Source of the DNA: Cladorhizidae sp. MBARI D1340-BT2
Lineage: Eukaryota; Porifera; Demospongiae; Poecilosclerida; Cladorhizidae
NCBI GenBank assembly: GCA_028752905.1
Contig: JAQNBH010000003.1
Coordinates: 2,130,262-2,194,261 of the forward strand
Direction of reading: 5' to 3'
Length of the DNA: 64,000 nt
Below, piece by piece: positions 63,991 through 64,000 of this stretch. Position numbers and translations under genes: made by a program. The first letter of the stretch is position 1; each line of letters begins with the position of its first letter. The notes under the pieces are model-generated. The model was not told where the DNA came from. It saw only the letters and a program-made list of their open reading frames with translations, and searched no databases.

Positions 63991-64000
63991 CATCGAGAAG

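Overview
The window is eukaryotic nuclear DNA: AT-rich and gene-poor, with decayed metazoan-type transposons of nearly every class, many minisatellites, and a few intron-containing host exons with GT/AG borders. The short introns, phase-1 extracellular-module exons (Ig-like and fibronectin-III-like) and the transposon mix (piggyBac, hAT, CsRn1-like and Gmr1-like Ty3/gypsy, DIRS-like, Penelope-like, LINE) point to an invertebrate animal. A sponge is my best guess, but the sequence alone does not settle it. There is no bacterial-type operon, CRISPR array or rRNA.

Layout. 0-10 kb: a 46-bp satellite, a 195-bp triplication, a CpG-rich promoter-like patch near 2.7-3.25 kb, a shrunken hAT element (4.45-5.06 kb), otherwise empty AT-rich DNA, then a degenerate 44-bp minisatellite (9.2-10.1 kb). 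10.36-14.87 kb: a Ty3/gypsy element of CsRn1 type, complete end to end but with broken frames. 15.3-16.9 kb: a 50-bp minisatellite. 17.0-19.2 kb: a broken hAT transposase (TTF finger, DUF4371, hATC). 20.1-22.4 kb: three consecutive TTAA-bounded piggyBac-type elements, two sharing one TTAA. 24.7-26.8 kb: a 47-bp satellite with higher-order structure. 27-32.3 kb: MITEs and remnants of host membrane or extracellular protein exons. 32.9-38.0 kb: another run of piggyBac elements, mostly on the minus strand. 39.0-41.4 kb: a LINE on the minus strand. 41.4-42.9 kb: a deleted piggyBac. 43.1-45.5 kb: a DIRS-like element on the minus strand. 45.7-54.0 kb: a Penelope-like element carrying a foldback element and a Gmr1-like LTR element, the latter split by a 701-bp TTAA-bounded palindrome. 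54.9-61.7 kb: the best host gene, a signal-peptide exon followed by an Ig-like exon and a diverged second copy of that exon 5.5 kb downstream. 56.7-59.9 and 62.1-64.0 kb: two piggyBac elements on the minus strand.

What works together: the only plausible functioning host unit is the secreted Ig-like gene, whose exon phases join exactly. Every transposon protein examined has frameshifts, stops, deletions or lost catalytic residues, so the window reads as a graveyard in which elements have inserted into one another. The points most worth checking are the PR-IN-RT-RH gene order of the 47.7-53.4 kb LTR element, the chained TTAA elements, the symmetrical duplicated Ig exon, and the higher-order satellite.
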